From Phytopseudomonas daroniae (GTDB taxonomy: Bacteria; Pseudomonadota; Gammaproteobacteria; Pseudomonadales; Pseudomonadaceae): a stretch of 64,000 bases of DNA. The notes below the pieces were generated by a model. That model saw nothing but the letters and a program-made list of their open reading frames with translations. It was not told the origin of the DNA and searched no databases. A program made the position numbers and the translations under genes. The stretch spans positions 310,001-374,000 of the forward strand of contig NZ_QJUI01000001.1 in assembly GCF_004327285.1 (NCBI RefSeq), given 5' to 3'. Shown here piece after piece: positions 46,725 to 55,745 of this stretch (the stretch's first letter is position 1; each line of letters starts with the position of its first letter).

Positions 46725-47690
46725 TCAGCTCGTGACGATCTGGTTTTTTCCCTGGCGCTTGGCCTGGTACATGGCCGCGTCGGCACGGGCGTAGAGCACA
46801 TCGAGCCCAGGATCACCGCTGCGCAGCGAGGTCAGTCCCTGGCTAACGGTGATGCCGAATGCGTTGCCCTCATGATTGAAAGCCAGCCGCTGGATTTCTC
46901 GCTGCAGGCGCTGGGCGATCTGCGACGCCAGCTCCGGTTCGCAGCCTGGAAACAACGCAGCGAACTCCTCGCCACCGATACGCCCGAACAGATCGCCGCG
47001 GCGCAAGACCGAGCTGGCGCAACTGGCCAGTTGTTGCAGCACCTGGTCACCGACCTGATGGCCGTAGCTGTCGTTTATGTGCTTGAAGTCGTCCAGATCC
47101 AGCAGCAGGAAGGCCAACGGCTGCCCCTGACTACGGGCCAGTTCGAACTCACCTTGAGCACATTCGAAGAAGTGCCTGCGGTTGCTGCTCTGGGTCAGCA
47201 CGTCAGTGGTGGCCAGGCGATGCAGCTCACCTTCGAGCTGCTTCTTCTCGGTGATGTCTTCGGCGATGCCGAAGATGATCGGCGACGCCAGGCTGTCGCT
47301 GTGACGGCCAATAAAGCACTTGTCACTGAGCCAGCGAATCTCGCCATCCGACCGAATGATACGGTACTCGCGGGCCTCGACTGCACCGGTATCCAGCACC
47401 TGGGCCATACTCTGCGCGGCGAATTCCAGATCGTCAGGGTAGATGCTGTTGAGCCATTCGCCGTAATCGGCCAGCAATAGCCCCGCCGAGCGCCCGAAGA
47501 CCCGCTCATAGGCCGGGCTGACGTAAATGATCTGCTGGGTTTCCCAATCGAACGCCCAGAGCACAGCGTTGACGCTACCCAATAAGGTGCTGAACAGCTG
47601 CTCTCGCTCACGCAAACGGGTACCTTCCGCGCGGCTGTGCAACAGTGCCATGGTCAGCTCTTCCAGGTCGATAGTGCCGAGTTCATCCAT
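46725..47690 (-). CDS. PAS-GGDEF diguanylate cyclase
   Basis: 321 residues: short N-terminal coil, PAS/PAC domain (about 35-155, AVLWAFDWETQQIIYVSPAYERVFGRS) and GGDEF domain (about 160-320). The active-site motif is GGEEF in RIGGEEFAALFPG, and an intact inhibitory RxxD (RRGD) lies five residues before it, so an active, product-inhibited c-di-GMP synthase is expected. No membrane segment. ATG 47690 with AGGA upstream is preferred over a TTG 15 codons earlier. Confidence 0.9.
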   Translation of the reverse strand: MDELGTIDLEELTMALLHSRAEGTRLREREQLFSTLLGSVNAVLWAFDWETQQIIYVSPAYERVFGRSAGLLLADYGEWLNSIYPDDLEFAAQSMAQVLDTGAVEAREYRIIRSDGEIRWLSDKCFIGRHSDSLASPIIFGIAEDITEKKQLEGELHRLATTDVLTQSSNRRHFFECAQGEFELARSQGQPLAFLLLDLDDFKHINDSYGHQVGDQVLQQLASCASSVLRRGDLFGRIGGEEFAALFPGCEPELASQIAQRLQREIQRLAFNHEGNAFGITVSQGLTSLRSGDPGLDVLYARADAAMYQAKRQGKNQIVTS

Positions 47691-47745
47691 ATACCGATCC
47701 TGAGCAACGTCGAGTTGATTGCGGTGGGTTGCCAAGCGGGATCAA

Positions 47746-47771
47746 AAAAGCCCGCCGAGTGGCGGGCTTTT
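47746..47771 (-). terminator. Intrinsic terminator of the desaturase gene
   Basis: Perfect 11-bp stem AAAAGCCCGCC/GGCGGGCTTTT with loop GAGT, then a T-rich run on the minus strand. It separates desA from the diguanylate cyclase gene. Confidence 0.88.
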
Positions 47772-47848
47772 AGGTGGCAACCGGGTCAACTGCTATGACC
47801 GTCGGTGCTCCGGGCGGTTCACAGCCCCGTGTACGATTGCGTACCAGA

Positions 47849-49033
47849 TCACACTGTGGCGGGGCGCAGGGAGTAGGTTTTGAGCTGCTCGGCAAAATCG
47901 CGCAGGGACTGAATGCCACTGGCTTCGGCGTCCTGCACCCAATGTTTCATCGCTTCGAGCATGTCGTGACCATTGGCACTGGTCTTGGCCCATATCAGCT
48001 GGAGCGCCAGGCGTTTCTCGTAGATGACCTTGAGCGCCTGGCTATGTGCCAGCATGGCGTCGATATGCACCTGCTGCTTGTCGTGCAGTAGGCTCGGCTC
48101 CCGCGACAGCAGCCGCTTGGCGCGACGGAACTGGTGACGCACGGACTCGTCGGCCTTGGCCAGCTCCTGCTTGACCAGCGGGCCGATTACCAATTTGCGG
48201 TACTGGGCCATGATCTGGAAGCGGTTGTTGAGGATCGCCATGGCGGTGTCCATGTCCAGAATACCCTTGCCAGGAACCCGGTGAGCGATCGGCGCAACCC
48301 GCTGCACCTTGGCCAGGCGCAGGAAGCTGAACAGGCGTATCCAGGCCCAACCCATGTCGAATTCCCAGCGTTTGACTGACAGCTTGGCCGAGTTGGGATA
48401 GGTGTGATGGTTGTTGTGCAACTCTTCGCCGCCCACGATGATGCCCCAAGGCACCAGGTTGGTGGCCGCGTCGCGACACTCGAAGTTGCGGTAGCCCACA
48501 GCATGGCCGAGGCCGTTGATGACACCGGCGGCCCAGAACGGAATCCACATCATCTGGATCGCCCAGACGGTAAGGCCCAGCGCGCCGAACAGTGCCACAT
48601 CGATGATCAGCATCAACGCGATACCGCCTATGGGAAACCGCGAGTAAATCTTGCGCTCGACCCAGTCATCAGGGCAATTCTTGCCGTAAATACGCAAAGT
48701 GTCCTGATTCTTCGCCTCTTCGGCATATAATTCGGCACCTTTACGCATGACCGTCCCCAGTCCCTTTACCACCGGGCTGTGGGGATCTTCAGCGGTTTCG
48801 CACTTGGCGTGGTGCTTGCGATGAATGGCCGTCCATTCACGGGTGTTCATGGCAGTGGTCAGCCACAGCCAGAAACGGAAGAAATGCTTGAGCGCAGAAT
48901 GCAGTTCCAGAGAGCGGTGCGCCGAATAACGGTGCAGATAGACCGTTACGCTGACGATGGTGACGTGGGTCATCAGCAAGGTGACGATGATGAGCTGCCA
49001 GACCGACAGGTCGAGAAAACCGTTGTACCACAT
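47849..49033 (-). CDS. desA: Fatty acid desaturase DesA (phospholipid delta-9 type)
   Basis: 394 residues with four membrane helices and three histidine boxes that hold the di-iron site: HRYSAH (34-39), HRKHH (71-75) and HNNHH (about 208-212). It introduces cis double bonds into acyl chains of membrane lipids aerobically. ATG 49033 follows GAGGTG; the longer frame upstream is rejected. It is divergent from the GGDEF/EAL gene across 166 bp and syntenic with P. aeruginosa desA. Confidence 0.9.
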   Translation of the reverse strand: MWYNGFLDLSVWQLIIVTLLMTHVTIVSVTVYLHRYSAHRSLELHSALKHFFRFWLWLTTAMNTREWTAIHRKHHAKCETAEDPHSPVVKGLGTVMRKGAELYAEEAKNQDTLRIYGKNCPDDWVERKIYSRFPIGGIALMLIIDVALFGALGLTVWAIQMMWIPFWAAGVINGLGHAVGYRNFECRDAATNLVPWGIIVGGEELHNNHHTYPNSAKLSVKRWEFDMGWAWIRLFSFLRLAKVQRVAPIAHRVPGKGILDMDTAMAILNNRFQIMAQYRKLVIGPLVKQELAKADESVRHQFRRAKRLLSREPSLLHDKQQVHIDAMLAHSQALKVIYEKRLALQLIWAKTSANGHDMLEAMKHWVQDAEASGIQSLRDFAEQLKTYSLRPATV

Positions 49034-49199
49034 AGGTAGGGGCACCTCATTACAGAGAAAGACGCAGTGCGGCCGAAAGGCCAGCTCCCGCATTATCAAC
49101 ATCAGCAGTTGGAAAACCACTTGGTCTTTTGACTGAGGATGTTACAACGATGGCCCCAACAGTGACCTTCCCTCGAGATCAAGAATCGAATCACCCTTT

Positions 49200-51461
49200 A
49201 TGAGCACTCGCCAAGGCGCATTACGCCTGACTTTGAACTACCTGGTGGCAGCCGGCCTGTGGATCATCTTCAGCGATATGCTGCTGGCATCGCTCGGCCT
49301 GACCGTCCGACAGACGGAGCAGATCCAGGTATGGAAGGGGTTGGTCTTCGTCCTGCTGACCAGCGCCATACTGTATTTGACGATACGCAATCACCTGGAA
49401 CGGCAGGCACGCATCGGCACAGCCCTGCACGCCAGCGAAGAACGTCTCAGCCTGGCCCTGTCAGCGACCGAGGATGGTCTTTGGGACTGGAACCTGCGTC
49501 GCCAGACCGTTTACTACTCGACGGGTTATCACGCGCTGCTGGGCATGCAAGATGGCGAACTGAGCAATGATCGCGAACAGTGGGAACAGCTGCTGCACCC
49601 CGAGGATCGACCGCATTACCAGCGCGTCCTCAACGAATTCGTGCAGGCGACCAGCGACTCTTCTTACGAGAACACCTATCGCCTGCGCCATCGCGACGGC
49701 AGCTATCGCTGGGTATTGTCACGTGGCCGTCTGCAACTGGACGCGCAGGGCCGCCCGGAACGCTTCATCGGCACGGTAAGGGACATCACCCAGCGCCGCG
49801 CCGATGCCGACAGCCTGCGCCAGGCCGCTGCGGTGTTCGAAGCGACCCAGGAAGGCGTGCTGGTCACGGATGTGCGACAGAACATCGTGCATATCAACCC
49901 AGCGTTCAGCCGGATCACCGGCTACAGCGAAGCGGAAATCCTCGGCAAGCATCCAACGCTGCTGAAGTCCGGCCGTCACGACGCAGCCTTCTACCAGCAC
50001 CTCTGGCATACCCTGCAAACCCTGGGCACCTGGAGCGGCGAGGTCTGGAACCGCCGCAAGGACGGTGAAATCTACCCGCAGTGGCAGTGCATCCGTGCCA
50101 TCCACGACGACAATGGGCTGCTTAGCCACTATGTCGCAGTGTTCTCCGATATCAGCGTGCTCAAGCATTCCCAACATGAGCTGGATTACCTCGCCCACCA
50201 CGACCCGCTAAGCAACCTGCCCAACCGCCTGCTGTTCACCGAGCGCGTCGAACACGCTCTGGAACGGGCGCAGAGCGAAGCACATCGCGGCGCGGTACTG
50301 GTGGTCGACCTGGATCACTTCAAGCACATCAATGAAAGCCTCGGCCATAACGTCGGCGACCTGCTGCTCAAGGCCACCGGCGAGCGTCTCGCCAAACAGC
50401 TCGACAAAGGTGCAACGCTGGCCCGCCTGGGCGGCGACGAGTTCGGCCTGCTCAGTGAAGATTGCCCCCAGGCTGAACAGGCCGCCTGCCTGGCTCAACA
50501 ACTGGTCGATTGCCTCAACGAGCCCTTCATGCTCGACGGCCAGGAGTTGTTCATCTCCGCCAGCGTCGGCATCTGCCTGTACCCGAACGACGCACAGACC
50601 GTCGAAGAGGTGCTGCGCAATGTGGACTCGGCCCTGTTCAAGGCGAAGAGCAGTGGCCGTGAGGGTTTTGCCTTCTATGGCCAGGAGCAGACCGAATACG
50701 CGCGCCAGCGAGTAGAGCTGGTCGCCGGCATGCGTCATGCGCTCGAAAACGACGAACTGCGCGTGCACTACCAGCCACTGTGCTGCCTCGTCGATGGGCG
50801 GATGATCGGGGTCGAAGCGCTGGTGCGCTGGCAACATCCGCAGCGTGGCCTGGTACCGCCTGGCGAGTTCATTCCGATTGCCGAGGACAGCGGCATGATC
50901 AACGCCATCGACGCCTGGGTGCTGGAGCATGCTTGCCGGCAGATGGTTGCCTGGCGGGCGTCGGGTAGCAAACTGCAGTTTGTGGCGGTGAACATTTCCA
51001 GCCGCCTGTTCAACCGTGGCGAGCTCGACCAGCGGGTCGCTCAGGTGCTGGCCGATACCGGGCTGCCGGCAGACTGTCTGGAACTGGAAGTGACCGAGAG
51101 CGCGGTGATGGATGACCCGGATCAGGCCCAGGCGCTGCTCGAACGCCTGCGCAGCCTGGGCGTACGCCTGGCCATCGATGACTTCGGTACCGGTTATAGC
51201 TCCCTGGCACGCCTCAAGCGCTTGCCGGTGCACAAGCTGAAACTCGATCAGAGCTTCGTCACCGGCCTGCCCCACGACAAGGACGATCTGGCGATCACCC
51301 GCGCTGTCATCGCCCTCGCCCACAGCATGGAAATGAAGGTACTCGCCGAAGGCGTGGAACGTGCCGAACAGCAGGACTATCTGCACCGACTCGGCTGCGA
51401 TTACGCACAGGGTTACTTCATCGGCCGGCCCGTACCAGCCGATGCGCTGAACCTGGAGTAG
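49200..51461 (+). CDS. Membrane PAS-PAS-GGDEF-EAL c-di-GMP signalling protein
   Basis: 753 residues: two N-terminal membrane helices (about 8-32 and 43-62), two PAS domains (about 80-200 and 205-320), GGDEF (about 330-490, LGGDEF intact but no RxxD inhibitory site) and EAL (about 505-750). The EAL catalytic set is complete: EALVRW, NISSRLF, ELEVTESAVM, DDFGTGYSSL, KLDQSFV, EGVE. A working phosphodiesterase is likely; cyclase activity is possible. Ribosome site before ATG 49200 is weak. Confidence 0.92.
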   Translation: MSTRQGALRLTLNYLVAAGLWIIFSDMLLASLGLTVRQTEQIQVWKGLVFVLLTSAILYLTIRNHLERQARIGTALHASEERLSLALSATEDGLWDWNLRRQTVYYSTGYHALLGMQDGELSNDREQWEQLLHPEDRPHYQRVLNEFVQATSDSSYENTYRLRHRDGSYRWVLSRGRLQLDAQGRPERFIGTVRDITQRRADADSLRQAAAVFEATQEGVLVTDVRQNIVHINPAFSRITGYSEAEILGKHPTLLKSGRHDAAFYQHLWHTLQTLGTWSGEVWNRRKDGEIYPQWQCIRAIHDDNGLLSHYVAVFSDISVLKHSQHELDYLAHHDPLSNLPNRLLFTERVEHALERAQSEAHRGAVLVVDLDHFKHINESLGHNVGDLLLKATGERLAKQLDKGATLARLGGDEFGLLSEDCPQAEQAACLAQQLVDCLNEPFMLDGQELFISASVGICLYPNDAQTVEEVLRNVDSALFKAKSSGREGFAFYGQEQTEYARQRVELVAGMRHALENDELRVHYQPLCCLVDGRMIGVEALVRWQHPQRGLVPPGEFIPIAEDSGMINAIDAWVLEHACRQMVAWRASGSKLQFVAVNISSRLFNRGELDQRVAQVLADTGLPADCLELEVTESAVMDDPDQAQALLERLRSLGVRLAIDDFGTGYSSLARLKRLPVHKLKLDQSFVTGLPHDKDDLAITRAVIALAHSMEMKVLAEGVERAEQQDYLHRLGCDYAQGYFIGRPVPADALNLE

Positions 51462-51549
51462 CGGCGGATCACTCAGCGGGCCCTATCGACAGAGATAGCG
51501 CTCGCTCGGCGCGTGCAGCCCCCAGGATGTATGACGCAGAGCCGAAGAA

Positions 51550-52227
51550 TCAGAACAACGCCTTGCGCGCCTCGCTGCCAAGCACTTCTTCGGGGCGCTG
51601 GGAAATGGCCTCGGCGACCTGATAAGCCCGCTGCACCGCAGGGCGGTTGCCCATACGTGCCAGCCAGGCGGCCATGCTGGGGAAGTCTTCGAGACGCTGA
51701 CGCTGCAGCTCCCAGCCTTTTGCCCAGGGGTAGATGGCCATATCGGCAATCGAGTAATCGCCGGCCACGTACTCGCGACCTTCCAGCCGACGGTCCAGCA
51801 CCCCGTACAGGCGCGCGGTTTCCTTCACGTAGCGGTCGATGGCGTACGGGATCTGCTCGGGCGCGAAACGCACGAAATGATGATTCTGCCCGGCCATTGG
51901 CCCGAGGCCGCCCATCTGCCAGTGCAGCCACTGCTGAACCTCGACACGCAGACGCGGCTGCAGTGGCAGGAAACGCCCGATCTTGTCGGCCAGGTACTCG
52001 AGGATCGCGCCGGACTCGAACACTGAGATCGGTTCGCCGCCATCGCTGGGATTGTGGTCGACGATGGCCGGAATCCGGTTGTTCGGCGCGATTTTCAGGA
52101 AGGCTGGTTCGAATTGCTGGCCGGTACCGATATTCACCGGATGCACGTTGTAGTCCAGCCCGCTCTCTTCGAGAAAGATGCTGATCTTGTGGCCGTTGGG
52201 GGTCGTCCAGTAATGGAGGTCGATCAT
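51550..52227 (-). CDS. Glutathione S-transferase family protein (YfcG/YghU-like)
   Basis: 225 residues: thioredoxin-fold N-domain (about 1-85, LHYWTTPNGHKISIFLEE, NNRIPAIVDHN, SVFESGAILEYLADK) and helical C-domain (about 90-215, YSIADMAIYPWAKGW). The Thr-Pro-Asn turn near residue 8-11 and overall pattern match the nu-class disulfide-bond oxidoreductases YfcG/YghU, which use two glutathiones. ATG 52227 has AGGAGTG upstream. Single gene, divergent from the FUSC-family gene. Confidence 0.9.
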   Translation of the reverse strand: MIDLHYWTTPNGHKISIFLEESGLDYNVHPVNIGTGQQFEPAFLKIAPNNRIPAIVDHNPSDGGEPISVFESGAILEYLADKIGRFLPLQPRLRVEVQQWLHWQMGGLGPMAGQNHHFVRFAPEQIPYAIDRYVKETARLYGVLDRRLEGREYVAGDYSIADMAIYPWAKGWELQRQRLEDFPSMAAWLARMGNRPAVQRAYQVAEAISQRPEEVLGSEARKALF

Positions 52228-52495
52228 GGGGCACTCCTGTCGATCGGGCGCAGCCGCCTTACGGCTGTCGGTAGGTATCTTGGAGCGGAGCCGTCAGCGC
52301 AGAGTTCAGGCCCGGTGACCCGCCCTGCGCGCGAGGCGTCCAGCATGCTGTCGCCACGCCGATGGCGCAACGGCACTTTTCAGCACATCAGGTATACCGC
52401 CTCTCGCTCTGTGGGCCGCAAGCGAGGCACAATCGAAACGCCGTATGCCGATGGCAGCGGCTCAGTCACTCCACCCGCGAAGGTTGCCGATCCGG

Positions 52496-54679
52496 ATGTC
52501 GTCCCCCTCTCTGCGCCACTCACTGCGTCGTCTCTGGGCACTGGACAAGTTCAGCTACAGCCTGCGGGTGTTCATCGCCCTCGGCGGCAGCCTGGCGCTG
52601 TGCTGGTACCAGGGCTGGATGCACAGCCTGATCCCGCTGTTCCTCGGCGTGATCGCCAGCGCCCTGGCGGAAACCGACGACAGTTGGCAGGGCCGGCTCA
52701 CCGCGCTGCTGGTGACCCTGGGCTGCTTCAGCGCCGCGGCCTACACGGTCGAGTTCCTGTTTCCCTACCCGTGGCTGTTCGTCAGCGCCCTGGCCTTGTC
52801 GACCTTCGCCCTGACCATGCTCGGCGCCCTCGGGGAGCGCTTCGCCACCCTTGGCTCGGCGACGCTGATCCTGGCGGTGTACAGCATGATCGGCGTGGAG
52901 CAGCGTGGCGGTATCGCCGGCCTGTGGCTGGAGCCCTTGCTGCTTGTCGCGGGGGCTGCCTGGTACGGCGTGCTGTCGGTACTGTGGAACGCGCTGTTCG
53001 CCCATCAACCGGTGCAGCACAGCCTGGCGCGCCTGTTCCGCGAACTGGGCCTGTACCTCAAGCTCAAGGCGGCACTGTTCGAACCACTGCGCCAGTTGGA
53101 TGTGGAAGCGCGTCGCCTGGCCCTGGCCAAGCAGAACGGTCGAGTGGTGGCGGCGCTCAACGCGACCAAGGAAATCATCCTGCACCGGGTCGGCAACGGT
53201 CGCCCAGGCCCGAAAGTCAGCCGCTACCTGAAGTTGTACTTTCTCGCCCAGGACATCCACGAGCGCGCCAGCTCCTCGCACTACCCCTACAACGCCCTGG
53301 CCGAGGCGTTCTTCCACAGCGACGTGATGTTCCGCTGCCAGCGTCTGCTGCGCCTGCATGGCAAGGCCTGCCATGCGCTGGCCCAGGCCATCGAGCTGCG
53401 CCAGCCGTTCGAGTATGGCGAGCAGCACGGCCAGGCCCTGACCGATCTGCAGGCGTCGCTGGAGCATTTGCGCATCCAGAGCAACCCGGCGTGGCGCCAC
53501 CTGCTGCGCTCGCTCGGCGCCCTGGCCGGCAACCTCGGCACCCTCGACCGCCTGCTGGGCAGCACCAGCAATCCGGATGCCCTGGCCGAGGAGCAGGACA
53601 GCTCCCTGCTCGACCGCGAGCCGCAATCGCTGCGTGACGTCTGGGAACGTATCCGCCTGCAGCTGACACCCACGTCCCTGCTGTTTCGTCACGCCCTGCG
53701 CCTGTCCATCGCCCTGGCCGCGGGCTACGGCGTGCTGCACTGGATTCACCCGACCCAGGGCTACTGGATTCTGCTGACGACTCTGTTCGTCTGTCAGCCG
53801 AATTATGGCGCCACGCGGATGAAGCTGGTGCAACGCATCATCGGCACCGTACTCGGCCTGCTGCTCGGCTGGGCATTGATCGAGCTGTTCCCCAACGCCC
53901 TGGTGCAGGCGTTCTTCGCCGTCGCGGCCGGCGTGGTGTTCTTCGCCACCCGTTCCAGTCGCTACACCGTGGCAACGGCAGCGATCACCCTGCTGGTGCT
54001 GTTCTGCTTCAACCAGGTGGGCGACGGCTATGGGCTGATCCTGCCGCGCCTGTTCGATACCCTGCTCGGCAGCCTGATCGCCGGCCTGGCGGTGTTTCTG
54101 ATCCTGCCGGACTGGCAGGGCCGACGCCTGAATCGGGTGCTCGCCAATACCCTGAGCTGCAACAGCACCTACCTGCGCCAGATCATCCGCCAGTACGCCG
54201 AAGGCAAGCGCGACGACCTCGCCTATCGCCTGGCCCGGCGTAACGCGCACAACGCCGACGCGGCGCTGTCGACCACCCTGGGCAACATGCTCATGGAGCC
54301 GGGCCACTTTCGCAAGGAGGCGGACATCGGCTTCCGTTTCCTGGTGCTGTCCCACACCCTGCTCAGCTACCTGTCGGGCCTGGGTGCGCACCGGGGTGAG
54401 GTGCTGCTGGCCGACGAACAGAGCGACCTGCTGACGAGTGCAAGGCGGATTGCCGACAGCCTCGACGAGATTGCTCGCGGCTTGAATGAACAGAGCCCAA
54501 TCGCCATTCAGAGCGATTGCGAGGAGAACCTCGCCGGTTCCCTGGAACAGATACCGGAAGAGCTGGACGATGCACAGCGCCTGATCCAGACCCAATTATC
54601 GCTGATCGCCCGACAACTCGGTTCGTTGCGAACACTGGCCGCCCATCTGCTCAAGAATCGCCCTGCGGCGACCACCTGA
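52496..54679 (+). CDS. YccS/FUSC-family inner-membrane protein
   Basis: 727 residues. Two blocks of about five to six membrane helices (about 25-175 and 410-535) are separated and followed by large cytoplasmic helical parts, the arrangement of YccS/YhfK and the fusaric-acid-resistance (FUSC) group. The FUSC motif YWILLTTLFVCQPNYGATR is at about 420-438. Related proteins export aromatic acids, but the YccS substrate is unknown. ATG 52496 is chosen by alignment with relatives; the frame is open 17 codons further upstream without a good ribosome site. Confidence 0.87.
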   Translation: MSSPSLRHSLRRLWALDKFSYSLRVFIALGGSLALCWYQGWMHSLIPLFLGVIASALAETDDSWQGRLTALLVTLGCFSAAAYTVEFLFPYPWLFVSALALSTFALTMLGALGERFATLGSATLILAVYSMIGVEQRGGIAGLWLEPLLLVAGAAWYGVLSVLWNALFAHQPVQHSLARLFRELGLYLKLKAALFEPLRQLDVEARRLALAKQNGRVVAALNATKEIILHRVGNGRPGPKVSRYLKLYFLAQDIHERASSSHYPYNALAEAFFHSDVMFRCQRLLRLHGKACHALAQAIELRQPFEYGEQHGQALTDLQASLEHLRIQSNPAWRHLLRSLGALAGNLGTLDRLLGSTSNPDALAEEQDSSLLDREPQSLRDVWERIRLQLTPTSLLFRHALRLSIALAAGYGVLHWIHPTQGYWILLTTLFVCQPNYGATRMKLVQRIIGTVLGLLLGWALIELFPNALVQAFFAVAAGVVFFATRSSRYTVATAAITLLVLFCFNQVGDGYGLILPRLFDTLLGSLIAGLAVFLILPDWQGRRLNRVLANTLSCNSTYLRQIIRQYAEGKRDDLAYRLARRNAHNADAALSTTLGNMLMEPGHFRKEADIGFRFLVLSHTLLSYLSGLGAHRGEVLLADEQSDLLTSARRIADSLDEIARGLNEQSPIAIQSDCEENLAGSLEQIPEELDDAQRLIQTQLSLIARQLGSLRTLAAHLLKNRPAATT

Positions 54680-54697
54680 CCCGGATCAGAATCCCCT

Positions 54698-55180
54698 ATG
54701 GATAAACAGCCCATCGTGCAGCAGGTCATCGAGCGACTCGATGCCGGCCTGCTGGCCGCCGAGCAGGCAGCGCGGGTCGCTCACGAAACGGCGACCCATG
54801 AAGAGAACATCGCCGAAAACAAGTACGACACCCTGGGCCTGGAAGCGGCTTACCTGGCTGCCGGACAGGCTCGCCGGGTGGAGGAAATCGGGCTGAGTCT
54901 ACGGGCATGGCGGCAGTTGCAACTGCGCCCCTACGACGAAGCGCTGGGCATCCGTCTTAGCGCTCTGGTGCTGCTGGCCGATGACAACGACCAACAGCAA
55001 TGGCTGTTCCTCGGCCCGGATGGGGCGGCTATCAAGGTACGCGTGCAACAGCGGGAAATTCTCGTGCTCAGCCCCAACGCACCGCTTGGCCAGCGCTTGC
55101 TGGGTCGCCATCCGGGTGACGAAATCGAGCTACAGATCGGCGGCCGGCTGCAACATCACGAGATCATCGAGGCGTACTGA
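54698..55180 (+). CDS. GreA/GreB-family transcription factor-like protein
   Basis: 160 residues: N-terminal coiled-coil (about 1-75; the tip ENIAENKYDTLGLEAAYLA resembles the GreA tip) and C-terminal Gre/Rnk fold (about 80-158, WLFLGPDGAAIKVRVQQ, VLSPNAPLGQRLLGRHPGDEIEL). It probably acts at the RNA polymerase secondary channel, but whether it cleaves backtracked RNA like GreA or acts as a Gfh/DksA-like modulator cannot be told. It follows the FUSC gene by 18 bp and may be co-transcribed. Confidence 0.8.
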   Translation: MDKQPIVQQVIERLDAGLLAAEQAARVAHETATHEENIAENKYDTLGLEAAYLAAGQARRVEEIGLSLRAWRQLQLRPYDEALGIRLSALVLLADDNDQQQWLFLGPDGAAIKVRVQQREILVLSPNAPLGQRLLGRHPGDEIELQIGGRLQHHEIIEAY

Positions 55181-55194
55181 ATAACCCCAAGGCG

Positions 55195-55701
55195 TCAGGC
55201 TGGCGTGCCAGACTGCAGATCGCGCCAGGTCAGGTACAGACGCAGATCGAACTCCAGCTGCCCATAGTCCGGCAGCATGTATTCGCAGAGTTTGTAGAAC
55301 GCCTTGTTGTGGTCGCTCTCCTTCAAGTGTGCCAGCTCGTGCACCACGATCATCTGCAGGAACTGCGGCGCGGCCTCGCGGAACAGCGAGGCGACGCGAA
55401 TTTCCTTCTTGGCCTTGAGCTTGCCGCCCTGCACCCGCGAGATCGTCGTGTGCAGGCCGAGCGCGCGATGCGTCAGGTCGAGGCGATTGTCGAACAGCAC
55501 CTTGTCGATGGCCGGCGCGTTTTTCAGGTGCTCCTGCTTGAGCGCCATGACATAGGCGTACAGCGCCTTGTCGCTCTGGATGGCGTGGCGTCCCTGGTAT
55601 CGCTGCGCCAGATAGTCGCCCAGCCGTTCTCCGGCGATCATCTGGCGCACCTGATCCTGCAGCGATGCGGGATAACCCTGGAGATACTTCAATGGCATCA
55701 T
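55195..55701 (-). CDS. YgjP-like M48-type metallopeptidase domain protein
   Basis: 168 residues, cytoplasmic (no signal or membrane segment). The zinc motif HELAHLKESDHNKAFY (about 121-136) gives HExxH plus a downstream His, as in the YgjP/DUF45 family of WLM/SprT-like peptidases. Substrate and biological role are unknown. Two adjacent ATGs (55701 and 55698) are possible; ribosome site is weak. Convergent with the Gre-like gene, 14 bp between stops. Confidence 0.85.
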   Translation of the reverse strand: MMPLKYLQGYPASLQDQVRQMIAGERLGDYLAQRYQGRHAIQSDKALYAYVMALKQEHLKNAPAIDKVLFDNRLDLTHRALGLHTTISRVQGGKLKAKKEIRVASLFREAAPQFLQMIVVHELAHLKESDHNKAFYKLCEYMLPDYGQLEFDLRLYLTWRDLQSGTPA

Positions 55702-55745
55702 GACGGTTTACGGTAGTGGAGGCTGGCGGCGGATTATGCCGTAAC

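Noticed and set aside
52520..54595. A 691-codon open frame on the minus strand across the YccS-type gene
   Set aside because: Mirror frame of the real membrane protein; low-complexity Gln/Arg/Ala-rich translation without recognisable domain.
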